A stretch of 64,000 nt of DNA. Source: Enoplolaimus lenunculus. Lineage: Eukaryota > Nematoda > Enoplea > Enoplida > Thoracostomopsidae. Location of the stretch: NCBI GenBank assembly GCA_030248215.1, contig JASANG010000424.1:62001-126000 (forward strand). The letters run 5' to 3'. The notes beneath the pieces are model-generated. The model was given only the letters and a program-made list of their open reading frames with translations, searched no databases and was not told the DNA's origin. Below, piece by piece: positions 12,443-25,035 of this stretch (within the stretch, counting starts at the first letter, position 1; the number at the start of each line of letters is the position of its first letter). The position numbers and the translations under genes were made by a program.

Positions 12443-13407
12443 CTACCAGGCTGTCGTCAAGCCAAGTGTTCTCAAAAGAATGTGGCAACGCGTTGTTGCT
12501 GAATAAATTTTGCCAAACGTTAGCTACTGTCCGCGAAATATTGGTAGCTAGCTTTTCAGGTGTATAGTGTAGTGAACGGTGTGACACGTACGAAGTGTAC
12601 ATTACCACGAATCGTTGATACGGATAAATTTTACCGGATTTAGATATAATAATATATATGTATTGTTGATATTTTAATATATTTATGAAATTAAACCTGA
12701 AAGCTGAAGTATATATTTCTTATTTTGCGTGCTAAAAATATTTCTGTAAAAACAAAACCCTTTTTGGGAAATTGTCAATTTTACAACTAAATCATCATAA
12801 CATGAAATAAACTATTTTATATCTGCAGTAAACTGTTTGAAAATACTAAACTGGTGATGGGCACGACACACATTCAAAAACTGGTTTCAGGCGTACAAAC
12901 ATTGGCCCACGTCTGGAAGACGTGGGTCGGACCATTTTCTGCTCCACGTCTGGAAGATGTGGGTCGGACCATTTTTTGCTGGAATTACGAATTGTCGGGA
13001 ACAAATTTTCCGTGTGCCGCTTTTGACCACTTTTTTGCTTAGGCTTAAGAATATCGTTATTCTTACGCTTTTAGGCTTCGGCTTAGGTTTAGGCTTAGAA
13101 ATATGCTTACATTTAAATCAAGAACGAGATTGACGTTTAAACAGGTGTTCGATTTGAAAAATTGTTGGTCATCGGACTGAAGCAGTGCTTTGCTGGTCTG
13201 TAAGCATTATTGGATCATTAATGTTCGTAATCTCAATACGTGTAAAGGTGTTTACATGTGTTATACTAATGAAAAATTATATTAGGCTTAGTCTTAGGCT
13301 TAGGCTTAGGCAATTGCAGCTTTAAAGTTCATACTCAAAAAAGTACGGTTCGATCAAGTCGGAAATTTTTGTGCCAACATTGAAACAATTTAGTTTCAGC
13401 AGAAATT
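12443..13407. other. Upstream region of the stomatin gene
   Basis: Holds the putative promoter or upstream exon of the stomatin gene, not resolved. 12905-12984 is a two-copy tandem of a 41-bp unit (CACGTCTGGAAGA(C/T)GTGGGT). 13031-13110 and 13283-13312 are TTAGGC tracts, the first with F1-like AATATCG/AATATGC words. No RNA gene seen. Confidence 0.45.
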
Positions 13408-13602
13408 GGCCCATGTATAGAACAGGACCGGATCGTTTTCCGGAGGGGCTAGAGTCAGTTTAAGCTACAGGCTATTTAGGCTTAGGCTTATACTTAGACT
13501 TAGACATTGACTCATCTATACGCTTAAGCCTATGCTTAGACTTAGGCTTAGGCTCAGGAATATGCTTATACTACTGTTCCGGCCCTGTTCTATACATGAG
13601 CC
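13408..13602. mobile_element. F1 variant (CCGGATCG subfamily)
   Basis: GGCCCATGTATAGAACAGGA and CTGTTCTATACATGAGCC form the ends. CCGGATCGTTTTCCGGAGGG replaces the GGGGCGGAACG block of the main F1 type. The interior TTAGGC tract includes a second diverged block. Confidence 0.85.
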
Positions 13603-14255
13603 TAGAACGTTTCAAATTTTACTGCTATTTGTTCCTCTATTTTAACAACTTCGTCAGCTTAAACTATTAAGCTGGTTCTATGCTCAAAATACCAACGAGA
13701 CGTGAGTTATTTCAGCTACCAATTTTATTAATGGACCCCTTCTACATGAGCAATCGATTAAATTAACAACACCGTTCAATTCGTTATTTGTGTACACTTT
13801 AAGAAAACAAGTTCTCCTCGTTAAGATCAAACTGAATTACTTAGCTAATAAATATGTAAATTAAGATAGTTTTGACACAAAAACGTCGGTTATAAGGTTG
13901 TGTTCGAAAACTCACGGGTTTACAGCTATAATGCAATTGTCAGGTAAATTTGTCCCATGCGAGAAAAACTTTGGCTCTAAGCTACATAGCTAGTGTTTTT
14001 GGCGCGGTTTTCGTCTTGTTGGGGCTTAAGTATGCTTTCTGGCGCCCACCGGTAATGTATTTAAGTTTAGAATAGTGGCTGTTTGTGCGTAAATTTGGTA
14101 GCTAACAATGAACTGTAGGCATACAAAATAGTTGAAATTAAATTTGAAAGTAAAATACTGCTCGACAACGATGTTGTTAGGCACAACAGATCGCTTGTAG
14201 CCATACGAGGGAGGGAGCGGATACAAAGTCAGATTCAGAGGGACATCTCATTTCT

Positions 14256-14453
14256 GGCCCATGTATAGAACTGGGCCGGATCGTTTTTTCGGAGGGGCTG
14301 TAATAGAGTTAGTTTAACTTTTTGACTAAATTTTTAGCTTCGGCTTAGGCTTAGGAATAGGAATACGGCCATTCTTATACTTACGCTTACGCTTAGGCTT
14401 AGGCTTAGGAATGTTCTTTATACTACTGTTCCGGCCCTGTTCTATACATGAGT
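14256..14453. mobile_element. F1 variant (CCGGATCG subfamily)
   Basis: GGCCCATGTATAGAACTGGG to CCTGTTCTATACATGAGTC. It holds (CTTAGG)n in two blocks separated by AATA-GGAATACGGCCATTCTTA-like spacer words, the usual F1 two-block layout. Confidence 0.87.
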
Positions 14454-14689
14454 CTCATATCTTATCTTCTACATGCTTTAAAGCCAACCTATGCTGAATA
14501 TAAAGTCAAACAAATCGAGTTAGTAGCCTCATTTCAAAAGTTTATCAATAATTCTTTACACTGGTTGAAATTTTAAAATGCAAGACGCGTTCTCTTTGAG
14601 ATCTAAAGGCGACTTAAGAGTGGAATTAGATAAAATTAGGTCGAAAATTTTAACTTAAATCTATCTAGAACTAAAACATAAACAGACTA

Positions 14690-15385
14690 AAACCTATAAC
14701 TATAAACGTACACACAAAACAATTTGTCTTGTATTCAAGAAATGTCTGAAATTTAAGACAATTATGTCGTGATACAGACTCCAGACATATACGTCTTGAA
14801 TTCAACACTTTTAATCTTTAAAATTTTTCAGAAATATTGGTCCAATATTTTTCACACTTTAATGTCTTAAATTTAAGACTTTGTTTTATGAACGATTAAG
14901 AAATATTTTTTTGAAATATAGAGAAAAATATCTCTGAAATATAAGACTGTCTGAAATAAAACGCAAAGATTTTCATTGGAAACCAACTCCAAAATTGGGT
15001 GTGTGTAATGCTCAATCCAGTACTGTAATTTTACAACCTAAGATACGTCCAAGACGTAATCTTAGGTTGGATGAGCCTGAGCTGAACCCGAAATATCTTT
15101 AAAATTCGATTATTTATATACATCTTTATAGAACGTAAAATGGAGCAACTTTTTTTACATACATAAAAATCAGAAAATTAATTCTTTAACATACACAAGA
15201 CAACTATTTCTTGAAAAAAGAAACTTGTGTCTTATTGGCAATACCCATCTCTTGAATATAAGACATTCATGTTTTAACCATTTAACAAACGAATTTCTGA
15301 GCTGTTTAAGGCTATTAATGTCTGAAATACAAGACACTGACATGTTGAAAATATAATAAAGTGGGGGTCTTGAAATGTCAAGACA
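14690..15385. repeat. F14 dispersed repeat, unexpanded copy
   Basis: Matches 19885-20570 through CAATTTGTCTTGTATTCA, ACAGACTCCAGACATATA, CTAAGATACGTCCAAG and GGAGCAACTTTTTTTACATA. It is rich in forms of TGTCTTGAA/TTCAAGACA. The segment that is amplified in the other copy occurs here once (about 15108-15170). Confidence 0.75.
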
Positions 15386-15586
15386 ATGTATTTCGTGTGT
15401 AGAGGTTTAGGAGCGCGGAGACGGAAGTCTGGCGTGGGCATGTTTGGGGCAGGGCAAAATTATTTGTCCCATGGCGCTGGTTGTATCATATGGTGCGAAG
15501 CGGAGCAAAGATTCTCGTGGTTGCGCGGTCGCAGGCCGACAACAGTAGTAGCAGGAGCAGTAGTAGCAACAACAACAACAACAATG

Positions 15587-15617
<31 letters not shown>

Positions 15618-16271
15618 AAACAATAACAACAAAACAACAACAACACAGCATTCAACTAAACGACCAATTTCTTATGAATGTGAAACATGAATGAAGCATA
15701 TAATTTAGTCTCGGCTTCAAGCCATAGAGGGTCACAAAGCTGCTATATTCGATTTGCTATTACATTGTTCGCTTTGTGCCACAGGCAACTATAAATATAT
15801 ACTATTAAGATTGTCTATGGTACATGCGTGGAAACGGACACGTCAACAGCCGCCAATGAATGTTTCGGAGCAGGCCAGGGTGGGGGGGGTTCCCAAAATT
15901 CAATGGTGCGAGTCCCTTACAATAATCAAAATATTTTACAAAACGTAAATTTTTCAATTTTAAATACATATTCAAATTGGCTATTAACGGTTATTTTTCG
16001 TTTAAAATCATCTTAGAATGGGCACCGTCTATTGGGGGTGCCTTCGAAATTTGGGGTAGTGGCTGCTCTGGCCGTGTCCAATAATGACCATGGTGTGCCA
16101 TGAGTCGTTCTACGTCAACGTCAACGGAACTTTAACAGCGAGATTAGAACAAAAATTTTCACCACTGGACGATCAAAAATACGCGTTATTTTTTTCGAAG
16201 TAACCCAACTTATTATAATTTAACTATGAAACAACTGGATGCTCGCCTCGCAATAATTATGTCGTTTCTAC
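15386..16271. other. Intergenic with (CAA)n microsatellite
   Basis: 15565-15648 is an interrupted CAA/AAC trinucleotide tract; the poly-Asn, poly-Thr and poly-Val frames across it are products of the repeat. Nothing else recognised. Confidence 0.6.
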
Positions 16272-16523
16272 TCTCTAAATTCCTATAAGTTGATTAATCA
16301 ACTCAGAGAGCGAATTAGTCATTTCAGGTTATTTCTGAGTTAATAGCAAGAAACTTCAACTCGCTCTAAGCTGATTTAATTCCGGGTGAGTAGATTTACA
16401 TTAACTCAGAATGAGTTAATTCAATTCAGAACTCGGAGTGCTGAAAGACATCGTTCAAACCTCAGACTTCTTAGTGGATTCACCTCACTTCGAGTCAAGA
16501 TCAGCTCACAGGAATTTACAGTG
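16272..16523. mobile_element. F4 element
   Basis: Left end diverged (CTCTAAATTCCTATAAGTTG); right end GGAATTTACAGTG followed by TA. The interior has the F4 order of GAGTTGA-type words; the right arm has accumulated changes. Confidence 0.72.
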
Positions 16524-16679
16524 TACGTCCGTTTGGGATGTGGTTGATTTTAAGCAATTCAGAGATGACAGAGAGAAGGCTAAATTACTTAGTTCAGCAA
16601 ATAAACAAAAATACTGCGTGAACAGTTATTACAAATAAAAAAGGTATATTTTAGAATCGGGTTAGCAGATAGAAACGAT

Positions 16680-16860
16680 CCAATCGATCTCAGCCCCTTG
16701 CTCCATAAAAGATTTTCGCCAACCACCCCCCTTACCCCAAAACGTTTTAGTCTAGCTTGTAATCACCGTGATACATCTGCGCCACCCCTCCTTTCATTTT
16801 TGTGTCTTCCCTTAGCATGTTTAGCTGGTTAAAACACTACATACTGTAATGTTCAACAGC
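16680..16860. repeat. F15-like dispersed repeat
   Basis: TCAGCCCCTTGCTCC, TAGTCTAGCTTGTAATCACC and CACCCCTCC resemble 23195-23325, 33115-33265, 37050-37180 and 46695-46850. Ends undefined. Confidence 0.35.
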
Positions 16861-16883
16861 ATTGCCGAAATTTTATTCGGAAG

Positions 16884-17100
16884 ACTGCAAAAAATAATGA
16901 GTCAAATTGACTCTCCCCGAAATAGTCCTTTCCGTACTACACAAACTGAGTCAAATTCGACTTCGCCAGAGTCAAATTTGACTCACTGAGCGAGTCATTG
17001 AGTCGAATTTGACTATGGCGGAGTCGAATTTTGACCCAGTTTGTGCAGTCAGGAAAAGCCTATTTCAGACAGTCAATTTAACTCACTATTTTTTGCAGTG
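16884..17100. mobile_element. F3 palindromic element
   Basis: ACTGCAAAAAATAATGAGTC to CTATTTTTTGCAGTG. It has mirrored arms of GAGTCAAATTTGACTC words with the CTACACAAACTGAGTC and CAGTTTGTGCAGTC pair facing each other. Confidence 0.88.
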
Positions 17101-18129
17101 AAAGAACATAAAATCATTTTTCATAAGCGAGCGTAGTAAGCGAGAAAATATTTTTGACATTTCTGCAGGTTGATTAGAAATCCTGCAAACGTGACAGGTT
17201 TGCAATACATACACAAATATTACCGTAAATATCTACCCTGTATTACCTCGGCTCTTGTGTACTACGCCTCTGGCATCGCTGACAGAAAACTTGCAAAAAA
17301 TATATAAGTTTCGTCTAAATGAGCTTTAGGCATGACCAACATAAAAGAGCCAGAAAAACTAATTTTGCCTAATGAACTTTTGCCAGGCGCATAGTCTGTC
17401 TTATCTGGCTCGCACGCGTGTGTATGAACTCAAACATAACCAGCATACCACACGTATGGGAGTATTGTGCAGGGGCGTAGTCAAAATTTCATTTCGGAAG
17501 AGTATAACCTAATTTAATAAATTGTTTTCAAGCCCGTACACAATTTATAGACTTCATGATATAGCAGGTTATATCATAAACCCCGTAAAGGAATGCTTTT
17601 TTATTCCCGTCGCTGAAAACTTTCGGGGGGCTCTATCCCATATCTCCCGGTCCAAACGTCTTCGCTACACATTTGGCCGTAAAAACTGCTTGCGTGGCGT
17701 GTGAGCTGTCGGATAATAAACAGGGACTTTGCTGATATATATATTTCAATTCGTGACAGTGTTGGGTGGTTCAAGTAAATGAATTATGCGAGTGATCGGA
17801 GCAAACAAGAAAATATTTTTGATAAAACGTAAGATTCGTTTAAATCCTGTATAATTTGCAATTTTTATTCATCATTTTTAAAAATTAAATTTGCAATTTT
17901 TAATCATCATTTTTAAAAATTTTGTTGCTGTCTATAGATTTGTACTCCCTTTAGAATAATAGGCTCTGGTCGCAGCCGAAACCGGCATTGAAAAATGAGT
18001 TTTGGCAAACAGGTTTGTGGCACATTTTCTATTTAATTAATTAAATGTTTTTAAAAAATTTTTTTCAACTTTACACAGAATGTTAATGTTCGCAAGACCT
18101 CTGCCAACTACAGGGAAGTATCGTTCGTG
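17101..18129. other. Intergenic, no feature identified
   Basis: No coding support. A 29-bp local duplication (AAATTTGCAATTTTTATTCATC type) lies at about 17855-17925. Confidence 0.4.
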
Positions 18130-18303
18130 GGGCTCGCGTCACTTTTAGGGACGTCCCGGTTTTTGGTGGGTCTGTGAAAGAGTATAGCTTAGATTGCAGG
18201 TTACATTTTTTTGCTTAGGCTTATGAACATACTTTTTTCAACGCTTAGGTGTAAGCTTAGGAATACGCTTAATCTACTGTTACGGCCCTAAATAGCATCG
18301 GCC
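18130..18303. mobile_element. F2 element
   Basis: The CACTTTTAGGGACGTCCCGG head and TACGGCCCTAAATAGCATCGG tail show diverged outer ends. Interior: GGTGGGTCTGTGAAAGAGTA, TTTTTTGCTTAGGC, CAACGCTTAGGTG and TAATCTACTGTTACGG. Confidence 0.8.
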
Positions 18304-19884
18304 GACCGTGGTATGGGGGCATCGTTGAAAAATCTGTCGTTAAGTGACGATACGTAGTATCACTTACTAACTTAGTAAGAAGTATGCAAATGGTTATTAG
18401 CTTCTTAATTCAGCTACATTCGCTCACTAAAGTTTTTTCAAATTAGGTAATTGTTTGGCATCCTTCTTCTAACGCCGCTGGCACTATCCAGTGTGATTTA
18501 GCTTTATCCAAAAATTTAAGGTATGCCATTTTACTCGGGTTTAGCCAGCCGCGAACAATAACCAAGGCTTAAGGTTAGACCCAAACCAAAAAAATCTACT
18601 GTGATTGATTATAAGCAAAAATGGTTTAAAGCGAAAACCTAAAGTTTAGACAAATGGATACAAATTAGTTCGAACTAATATGCACGCGGCCGATATTTGC
18701 ATTAGCTAAGCCAACGGTGGGTTCCATGACATAGACCCTCCAAACTGGAATCGCAGTATAGTCTCTATTAAGATTTATCACTAAAATTGTGTTTGACTTC
18801 TTTCGCTCAAGAGATTTTTTACTACATATAATTATTGCTCATTCCCCCTAGTAATTTTCAAATTCGTTACTAAAATAGGCTTTCAAATATAGGACTTATG
18901 GATTTTGGTATTAAGTTGGCGATTAAAGTGCATAACGGTCGAATTTAAAAGGATTAGGTTCATAAACCCATCATAGTTAGAAGTTCACAGTGACTTTACC
19001 ACGTTTAAAAACGCTATCATATTTATCATACGTTAAAAATATATGTATATAAGGAACTAAATTTTACCGGAACCCGAACCGAAATTCGAAATAATTTTCA
19101 TCTCCGAATTACTGATAAACTTTTTAGAAAACTTGCCAAAAACTGGGTTTAAAAAATTTCCCTGCTATTTCGTCATCAAGTTTTGTGAAAACACATCAGT
19201 AGAATGTCCGTAGTGTCATAACTCTTGCCATGACAAAAATGCTGTTTTGCAGTATAAAATGTATTAATGCGACCCAAACTGAACATCGGCATCTAAATAA
19301 AACCCATTCAATTCAAGCAAATTTGTCGTCGAGTGGCCTAAACGATTTGCAAACAAATGCAACGACAGCGTTCTGGTCGCTGGGTACAAATCCGTTTGGG
19401 ACATTGATACTGGACGGACCACAATATTTATAAGTGACATGGATGTACAAACTGGGGGGGGCACGGGGTCAAGGCATCCCACCAATCAATGGTCATTTCT
19501 TTAATGTAAAGACACAGCCTGACTGAACCAACGCTACAGGTTTGCTAGTTTTCCTTTAAAAACCAATATTTTAGTCGTATTTGCAACCGTGACCCCCTCC
19601 AGTTTAAACACCTCGGTACGCCACTGATAGTTGGTTGTGGTGCCCGTTTAACCACAATATTTGGATAAATTTCCCACGGGACGGCGAAATGTATTATTGT
19701 TTTTTGGGGTATAAATGTAAAGCTTAACTCTGTGAACAAATTTTTAGCTTTAAAAGCGAAGACAAGTTAGACAGAAACGTGAGGAGAATTAGAAAAAATA
19801 AATTAATATCATTACAGCTTTTAGCTGTTGAAAACACACACATATATACTGCTCAAAATGGTAAAATACACCATTTAGCAAAGC
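18304..19884. other. Intergenic, no feature identified
   Basis: AT-rich. 18555-18620 has diverged CTAAG words. 19265-19630 is slightly GC-richer with overlapping open frames on both strands, none longer than 73 codons and none with splice context that I trust. Confidence 0.35.
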
Positions 19885-20570
19885 GACCATACACACAAAT
19901 AATAAATTGTTTTGTATTCATGAAATATTGTATGTAATTTAAGACAATTATGTATTGATACAGACTCCAGACATATATGTTTTGAATTAAAAACTTTTAT
20001 TTCGTAAATATTTCAGAAATATTGGTCTAAAAGTTTTCACACTTAAATGGCTTAAATTTATGACGTAGTTTTATGAACGATGAAGAAAATATTTCTGAAA
20101 TATAAGAGACCGGTGCCCTAATTTTAAAGGCTAAGATACGTCCAAGGCGTAAACTTATGTTGGTGGAGCCTAAGGTCAACCTGAAATATCTTTAAAATTC
20201 GATAATTTATATACTTGTTTAGAACATAAACGGAGCAACTTTTTTACATACATAAAAATCATTATTTATATACTTGTTTTGAACATAAACGGAGTAACTT
20301 TTTTACATACATAAAAATCATTATTTACATACTTGTTTTGAACATAAACGGAGCAACTTTTTTACATACATAAAATCATTATTTATATACTTGTTTTGAA
20401 CATAAACGGAGCAACTTTTTTACATACATAAAAATCATTATTTATATACTTGTTTTGAACATAAACGGAGCAACTTTTTTACATACATAAAAATCATTAT
20501 TTATATACTTGTTTTGAACATAAACGGAGCAACTTTTTTACATAAATAAAAATCAGAAAAAAATTTGTGT
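19885..20570. repeat. F14 dispersed repeat with internal 59-bp tandem expansion
   Basis: Same order of words as 14690-15385. At about 20200-20558 a 59-bp unit (TATATACTTGTTTTGAACAT ... GGAGCAACTTTTTTACATAC) is repeated about six times with very few differences, against a single occurrence in the other copy. Confidence 0.88.
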
Positions 20571-20625
20571 AAACGCATTTGATTTATAAAGTTGCTGCTT
20601 AAATTTGAAGCATCTGAGAGGGATT

Positions 20626-20850
20626 TTAATTATCCAATTTATCTAGCATCCATCGCTGACCAGGCGCAAGCCCGGTCGACATTCTAGGCGTCAGGATTGC
20701 CCACGACTCACTAGTATCCGCGGATAAACACAGGCCGGGCAAAAGATTATGGACGTTGGTATAATCGCGCGCAAAGAATTTCAAGATGCGGGTAAAAATT
20801 TCTGATCCATTCAGGATTCGGACAACAAGCGACAAACAGATGTTCGCCAT
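20626..20850 (-). CDS. Hypothetical 74-residue ORF, GC-richer than surroundings
   Basis: An ATG-started frame of 74 codons ending in TAA. Its codons are GC-richer (CGC, GTC, CTG, GCG, ACC) than the AT-rich flanks, and its composition looks like ordinary protein (motifs FARDYTNVHNLLPGLC and MSTGLAPGQRWMLDKL). Within 80 bp upstream on the coding strand are ATTGGTT (a CCAAT-box-like word) and TTTATAAT. I do not recognise a family. It could be a small intronless gene, an exon of a longer gene, or a decayed coding fragment; the opposite strand also carries an open frame (20786-20986). No splice partners found. Confidence 0.33.
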   Translation of the reverse strand: MANICLSLVVRILNGSEIFTRILKFFARDYTNVHNLLPGLCLSADTSESWAILTPRMSTGLAPGQRWMLDKLDN

Positions 20851-20990
20851 GTACTTCTCTCGTGTATACGTTGCTAGCCCTTATGCTAGTTTTAACCTTG
20901 GTAACCAATCAAATACCTACATTATAAATAGAACCACAAAATTAATAGACGAGAAACAGATTACAAACTGTATCATTCAAAATTAAACGA

Positions 20991-23194
20991 CTTATTGGTA
21001 AAGGAACATAGACCAATATAGCAGAAGCATGGGTCTCGGATGGATCAGAACCGTCAAAAAAATTTGCCTTAGTCAGATTTTCGTTTCGCAGAACAATCGT
21101 AGGATTTACGAATATATGACCATTTTCAACAATGTAAACCTTAAAATAATCCTTGAGGTACTCCTAATTTTCACACAAAAAGCACAAACTTGGAAACTAA
21201 TACACGATGAGAGTCTAACCATTTGGCAAATCCATTACTTTAGGCAGCGAATGATCTAAGCAGCAAAACATAAATTTAGAAAACTTGGTTTAGGTTTTTA
21301 CTCTATCAACTGGTTGCTAAGGTTAGTTGGATGCAAGATTTATTGGACACTACATTATATATACATATATACATACATATATATATTAAAATATATATAT
21401 ATTAAGGCTTATATACGCTGCATGTCTTCGCGCTTCATAAGTATAGAATATAATGCAAAAAATTTATCTTAAAATAAAACATAGTGGTAAAGCTAACTAG
21501 AAATTAACTTATTGTTTTTGTCTAAAAGTGTCAATATCCGGTACTGAATAGTGTAATATATTTTGTTTTGTAACCTGATAGTTGTTTAGACAAACACCAA
21601 ATGGCACATATTACCTTGATAATCATAGTCCTGTAAGTCCAAAGGAACAAGCATGATATTGTCCTATCAAAACTTGGCCGACTATTCGTATTCTCAAATG
21701 TGTATAGCACAAACAATTTTGTGTTTCGAAATTTTACAATTTTTAAAGCGTGCTTTTAGGCAAAAATTTTGACGTTTGTAAGTAAATTTACAAATTGTAC
21801 CTTTAGTTGATATTTTCAAGCTTTATATTACGGTAAATTTTCGTAACTGACCACGGGAGGTCATTCGTATGCGTTGAAAATACAATGGATCAAATTTTTT
21901 ACTAGAAATCTTAATTGATTTTATAAATTATTAAATTATAGTTTTCGAACGATGACGGACAAGAGAAGAGGTGAAACAGTTCAAAAATTAGCAAATTTTG
22001 TTTCTAAAACTTCAAAATTGTCAATGAATGGCGAAAAAAACCAGCTTCAACTTAAGTCGCAACGATCATATATTTGGCTTTCGGTCAAATAACTTGTTCT
22101 ACTAATGTCGCTCGAACAAAAAATACCGGGTGAACTATGTGTATCGCAAAATTTTTAACACGGCTGGGTTTTGAAGGGATTGTATCCAACAGCATCCTTT
22201 CGATCCGCCACTGTTTTTAAACTAGCAAATTCCTGGACTAAATTAACCAATCATAGATTGATTTGTATTAAAAGAGTTCTTCCCTGAGTAGGTTTCAAAT
22301 ATTTGCAAGCAAACGTGTTTTATGTGCTATACTCAGAAACACGTTTGGTGCCTATGGTTTACTGCACCCCCAGGTGCGACCTCGGTAGAAATTTTCGACT
22401 CAACTTGAGATGCTAAACTTAAATTCAGAACAACCTACTGGTTTTTTTAAATTTTAACCAAATACAAAACGCAAACTTGCAATCAAAAACGGTTCTGTAT
22501 TTACTTAAAATAAAGGAAATTAATGTTTAAAATCAGGTTTATATAAAAATTTGGTACGATTTTTGAAATTTGACCTAAATCTCGATTATTTTTTTATCCA
22601 CAAGCGAATAAATCACCAGATTTGGCTTATTTGTAACCAGATGAACGTGCCAGACTGGGACTGAAGAATATTTGTGACTGATATGTGGAAATTTTACGTG
22701 CCGTTTAGTTTTACAAGCGGGCGTTAGCATCTGCTAGGCTTGCGGAATGGCAACAGATCTGTCACGAATCTTCTGATCCACATGGCTCGTTCGCGTGGTG
22801 CTTTTGTTGTATACGATTCTAAACCATTTTTGGGATACTTTCAGATTGAGCTGTTGGTTCTAAAATTGTCCCTGCAAATATGTAAATCTGCCCCACAACT
22901 TCGTTGACGAGCCCACATATTTGCTCTGAAGGGTTGATGATCAATTCCGTCCCTGGAAAAGTCAAAATTTTACCAATCAAAACTCGGTTTTAACGTTACC
23001 TTACCAGTATTTTCAACCCTGAAACCATTGGAATTGAAACATTGTTCCTAGTAGTAGAATCAATTAAAACGCAACAAAACCGGAAATATGCTATCGTAGA
23101 ATTGTGACACTCAACCCGGAAGTAATTTTCCTGCTAAAAGGTCACAGAAAGACCAATGTGGTAATCGTATCCGTAGCCAGATGGCGGCCAGCGG
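20991..23194. other. Intergenic, no gene identified
   Basis: An AT dinucleotide-rich tract lies at 21353-21405. 22370-22400 and 22620-22830 are somewhat GC-richer, but no spliceable frame was recognised. Confidence 0.4.
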
Positions 23195-23325
23195 GGCTTA
23201 GGTCCCCCGAGAAATATTTTGGTCCCTTGAACAGTTTCAACCTCGCTTGTAAGTCACAAGAAATTTTTGCTTACCTCTTCTAACATTTTTACAGCCCCAT
23301 CTAGCTGTCGAGCTAGCTTACAGGC
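23195..23325. repeat. F15 dispersed repeat
   Basis: CCCCCGAGAAATATTTTGGT, CGCTTGTAAGTCACAAGAAA and ACAGCCCCATCTAGCTGTCG recur in diverged form at 33115-33265, 37050-37180 and 46695-46850. Confidence 0.5.
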
Positions 23326-23995
23326 CTCAGCGTAATACACACGAGGTGGGTATATTTATATATTGCATGAGTCAGTCTTAATTCTCTCAGACATTTTATT
23401 GACTAAAACGAGAGGGAAGGATATATTGAAGCATAGGGAAAGGTCCGTATATACTTACAAGGCGTCATTGCTTGAACCCTCAAAGTGTATCACCCCCGTG
23501 TGAATTTGAAATATTTAGATTAACTTGTACCATAGCGACCCGAATAACAGTGATGGATAAGATAAGGGGTTTGCGTTTTGAATCCCAATTAATACGAGTC
23601 TGTATCCTTAACTACTGCAGTCCGAAGTGGATATAGTCCGTAAGTCCGAATAATAGTCCATAAAATAAATTAAAAAAAAACAATGACCTAAACTGCTCGA
23701 ATATGTTGACAGCCCACATAAACTTTATAAATTCAGAAAAATAAAGATCAATTGATATAATAATGAAAACAAAAAATGTTTCAAAACAAGTCACAGTTCA
23801 GCCCAAAAGAAAGAATATAAAAAAGAAGGGAGTTGGATCCTACCAACGTGGGGTAAATTTATAAACATCCCGTAAACCGAGTACTAACAGGGTGTAGTAC
23901 TCTCTAGAGTGGCAAAATATATATCAGTCTACCCTTCATATTCGGATCACTACCGTAGCAAATCAGGCTTTTAGAAAAAATACAAGCCTGTCATA

Positions 23996-24199
23996 CACTG
24001 TAAAGAATGGTGAGTCAACTTGACTATCTCGGAAATAGGCATTTCCTGACTACACAACCTGGTTCAATTCGACTCCGCCAGAGACAAACGTGCGACATAG
24101 TAAATCGAATTTAACTCTGGTGGAGTCGAATTTGACTCAGTTTGTGTAGTCTGGAAATGTTGCCGAGAGAGTCAATTTGACTCCCCATTTTTTGCAGTG
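23996..24199. mobile_element. F3 palindromic element
   Basis: TA on both sides; CACTGTAAAGAATGGTGAGT to CATTTTTTGCAGTG. About 204 bp. Confidence 0.9.
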
Positions 24200-24654
24200 T
24201 AGTATTTCACCCTGTTAACATCCTTTACTGGCTAGTTGGCATGCATAAGCAATAAAGCATCAAAACCCTAGTAAAATTATAGGCTTCAACGCCTTTCTTG
24301 GACTAAAATCAACCAAACTGCTTTATAAGCTTGAAGTTGTCTATTAAGCAAAAACAACATATTTTATAAACAATAGCTCAGAAACAAGAACAATAGATCG
24401 TTTATTTTTTATGTGGTTTTTGGTTTTACCGAAAACAAAATATTTAAAAAGAATAAAACAAACAAAACAAATAAAACACAAAGTTTTCAAAAGTTTGTTA
24501 AGGCAAAATATTTAATTTAAGTCATTGTTTTTTTAGGAAAAATGATATTAAAGAATTGTGCGATTTTGCCGAGCTGAAAACTTTCTGTTGCAACACTGCC
24601 ATTATGAGAGCCACGTTGTCACCGACGGAGATAGAAATTTTTTCGTGCGAACGG

Positions 24655-24768
24655 CTGTGCGAGATATAATAGTGAATATAACCTTCTCGAACGAAGCAAA
24701 CCCGAAACCAAACGCAATTTTAGTACTAAATCTTAATACAAACTTTTCGTTTCGATCCCAGTAGGCTG
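24655..24768. repeat. F16 dispersed repeat
   Basis: GATATAATAGTGAATATAAC, CGAACGAAGC and CCAAACGCAATTTTAGTA align with 8165-8275 and 63735-63830. It stops 26 bp before the next F3 copy. Confidence 0.55.
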
Positions 24769-24794
24769 TGTCTGTACCACTTACGGCAATAGTA

Positions 24795-25014
24795 CACTGC
24801 AAAAAATGGTGAGTCAAATTGACTCTCTCGGAAATAGGCTTTTCCGGACTCACAAACTGAGTCAAAATTCGACTCCGCCAGAGTCAAATTTGACTCACTG
24901 AGCGACTCATTAAGTCGAGTTTGACTCCGGCGGAGTCAAATTTTGACTCAGTTTGTGTAGTCCGGAAAAGCCTATTTCGGAGCGAGTCAACTTGACTCAC
25001 CATTTTTTGCAGTG
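24795..25014. mobile_element. F3 palindromic element (clearest copy)
   Basis: TA|CACTGCAAAAAATGGTGAG to CATTTTTTGCAGTG|TA, 220 bp, near-perfect inverted arms including CCGGACT and AGTCCGG, and GGCTTTTCC and GGAAAAGCC. It would form one long hairpin. Confidence 0.95.
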
Positions 25015-25035
25015 TAGAACCACTGCAAGGGCATG

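Noticed and set aside
15386-15694. Poly-Asn, poly-Thr, poly-Val and poly-Cys frames
   Set aside because: Translation of the CAA trinucleotide tract with no flanking coding sequence.
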